DNA of 5,696 nt from Lysobacterales bacterium (GTDB lineage Bacteria > Pseudomonadota > Gammaproteobacteria > Xanthomonadales > Marinicellaceae): the NCBI GenBank assembly GCA_026990095.1, contig JALSIL010000047.1, positions 1 through 5,696 of the forward strand, given 5' to 3'. A program made the translations under genes and the position numbers. Of this stretch, positions 5,237-5,696 are shown one piece after another. How positions within the stretch are numbered: position 1 is the stretch's first letter; the number at the start of each line of letters is the position of its first letter. The notes below the pieces were generated by a model. The model was given only the letters and a program-made list of their open reading frames with translations, did no database searches and was not told the DNA's origin.

Positions 5237-5696
5237 ATGAATGCACAATACAACATAGAAATAACTCAAGAAATCACCCAGTACTTTACAGGTATCTTAA
5301 GCAAGAATAACACAACTAACTCGAAAGTTGCAATCTGCGATCTTAAATTGATGCTTGATGAGTTAAAAAATATCCACCAAGAACCTTATGTACTTGAGCG
5401 TATTAACCCTTTAGAAAACATGCTGCAAATGTTTATTGATAACCAGTGGCCGTTATCAAACGCAACAAAGACTACGATTTTAGCGGCTTTTGATTACCTA
5501 ACAAAGGTTGATGACCTCATTCCAGACAACATTCCCGTTATCGGACTATTGGATGACTGCATAGTTATTGACATAGTGTCCGATAAAATAAAATCAGAAT
5601 TAGACAATTACAGCAATTTTTCACAATGCAGATCTGTCTACGAAAAAAATCACCTATTTACTACTGATGATTGGTCTAAAATCAAAAAAATTGAAT
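5237..5696 (+). CDS. YkvA-like DUF1232 protein (3' end cut by window edge)
   Basis: The open frame starts at ATG with AAGGT (5224-5228) about 8 bases upstream and runs off the right edge; 153 residues are visible. An N-terminal, mostly helical region (1-85) shows no motif I recognise. Residues 85-124 carry the DUF1232/YkvA signature: FDYLTKVDDLIPDNIP (85-100) and VIGLLDDCIVIDIV (101-114), then an EL-xx-Y segment at 121-125. In this family the segment usually reads like DPxDLIPDxIPxxGxLDDAI; here the first Asp-Pro is replaced (KVDD). Members are small proteins of unknown biochemical role, often with a hydrophobic C-terminal segment. Its divergent orientation from soxC gives no strong functional link, although a shared regulatory region is possible. 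DUF1232 assignment is fairly secure; any function is not. Confidence 0.8.
   Translation, partial: MNAQYNIEITQEITQYFTGILSKNNTTNSKVAICDLKLMLDELKNIHQEPYVLERINPLENMLQMFIDNQWPLSNATKTTILAAFDYLTKVDDLIPDNIPVIGLLDDCIVIDIVSDKIKSELDNYSNFSQCRSVYEKNHLFTTDDWSKIKKIE

Noticed and set aside
1..5696. Mobile element, CRISPR array, tRNA or rRNA
   Set aside because: No transposase-like frame, regularly spaced repeat array or RNA-gene-like sequence was seen; nearly all of the window is filled by the seven genes.

Overview
The window is AT-rich and tightly packed, and looks like bacterial chromosome from a sulfur-oxidising proteobacterium. The protein sequences and low GC (by eye) suggest a gammaproteobacterium, possibly marine or Thiotrichales-like; this assignment is inference, as no rRNA or other marker is present.

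The core is a minus-strand sulfur-oxidation cluster read from about 5070 down to 1878. It runs soxC (Tat-exported molybdenum sulfane dehydrogenase subunit), soxD (two-haem cytochrome c, here a predicted lipoprotein), soxY (Tat-exported carrier with the terminal GGCGG swinging-arm motif) and soxZ. soxC and soxD overlap by 14 bases, with a GTG start for soxD. soxY and soxZ are spaced so that the soxY stop codon overlaps the soxZ ribosome-binding site. A 99-base gap between soxD and soxY holds a candidate promoter whose -35 box sits in the loop of a near-perfect 13-base inverted repeat, so soxYZ may be expressed separately from soxCD. A strong intrinsic terminator follows soxZ.

Beyond the terminator, on the same strand, lie a HupE/UreJ-like polytopic membrane protein with a large N-terminal extracytoplasmic region (1790-663) and, 13 bases further on, an FMN nitroreductase-fold protein of the iodotyrosine-deiodinase type (649 to the window edge, only a few C-terminal residues missing). 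Upstream of soxC, a 166-base divergent region with a palindrome and a repeated TGCTAAAAAT motif separates the cluster from a plus-strand YkvA/DUF1232 protein cut by the right edge.

Functionally, SoxYZ carries the sulfur substrate as a thioconjugate on the SoxY cysteine. SoxCD oxidises the outer sulfane sulfur on it and passes electrons through the SoxD haems. The partners needed to load and release sulfur (SoxXA, SoxB) are not in this window and would have to be elsewhere in the genome. No mobile element, CRISPR array, tRNA or rRNA was seen.
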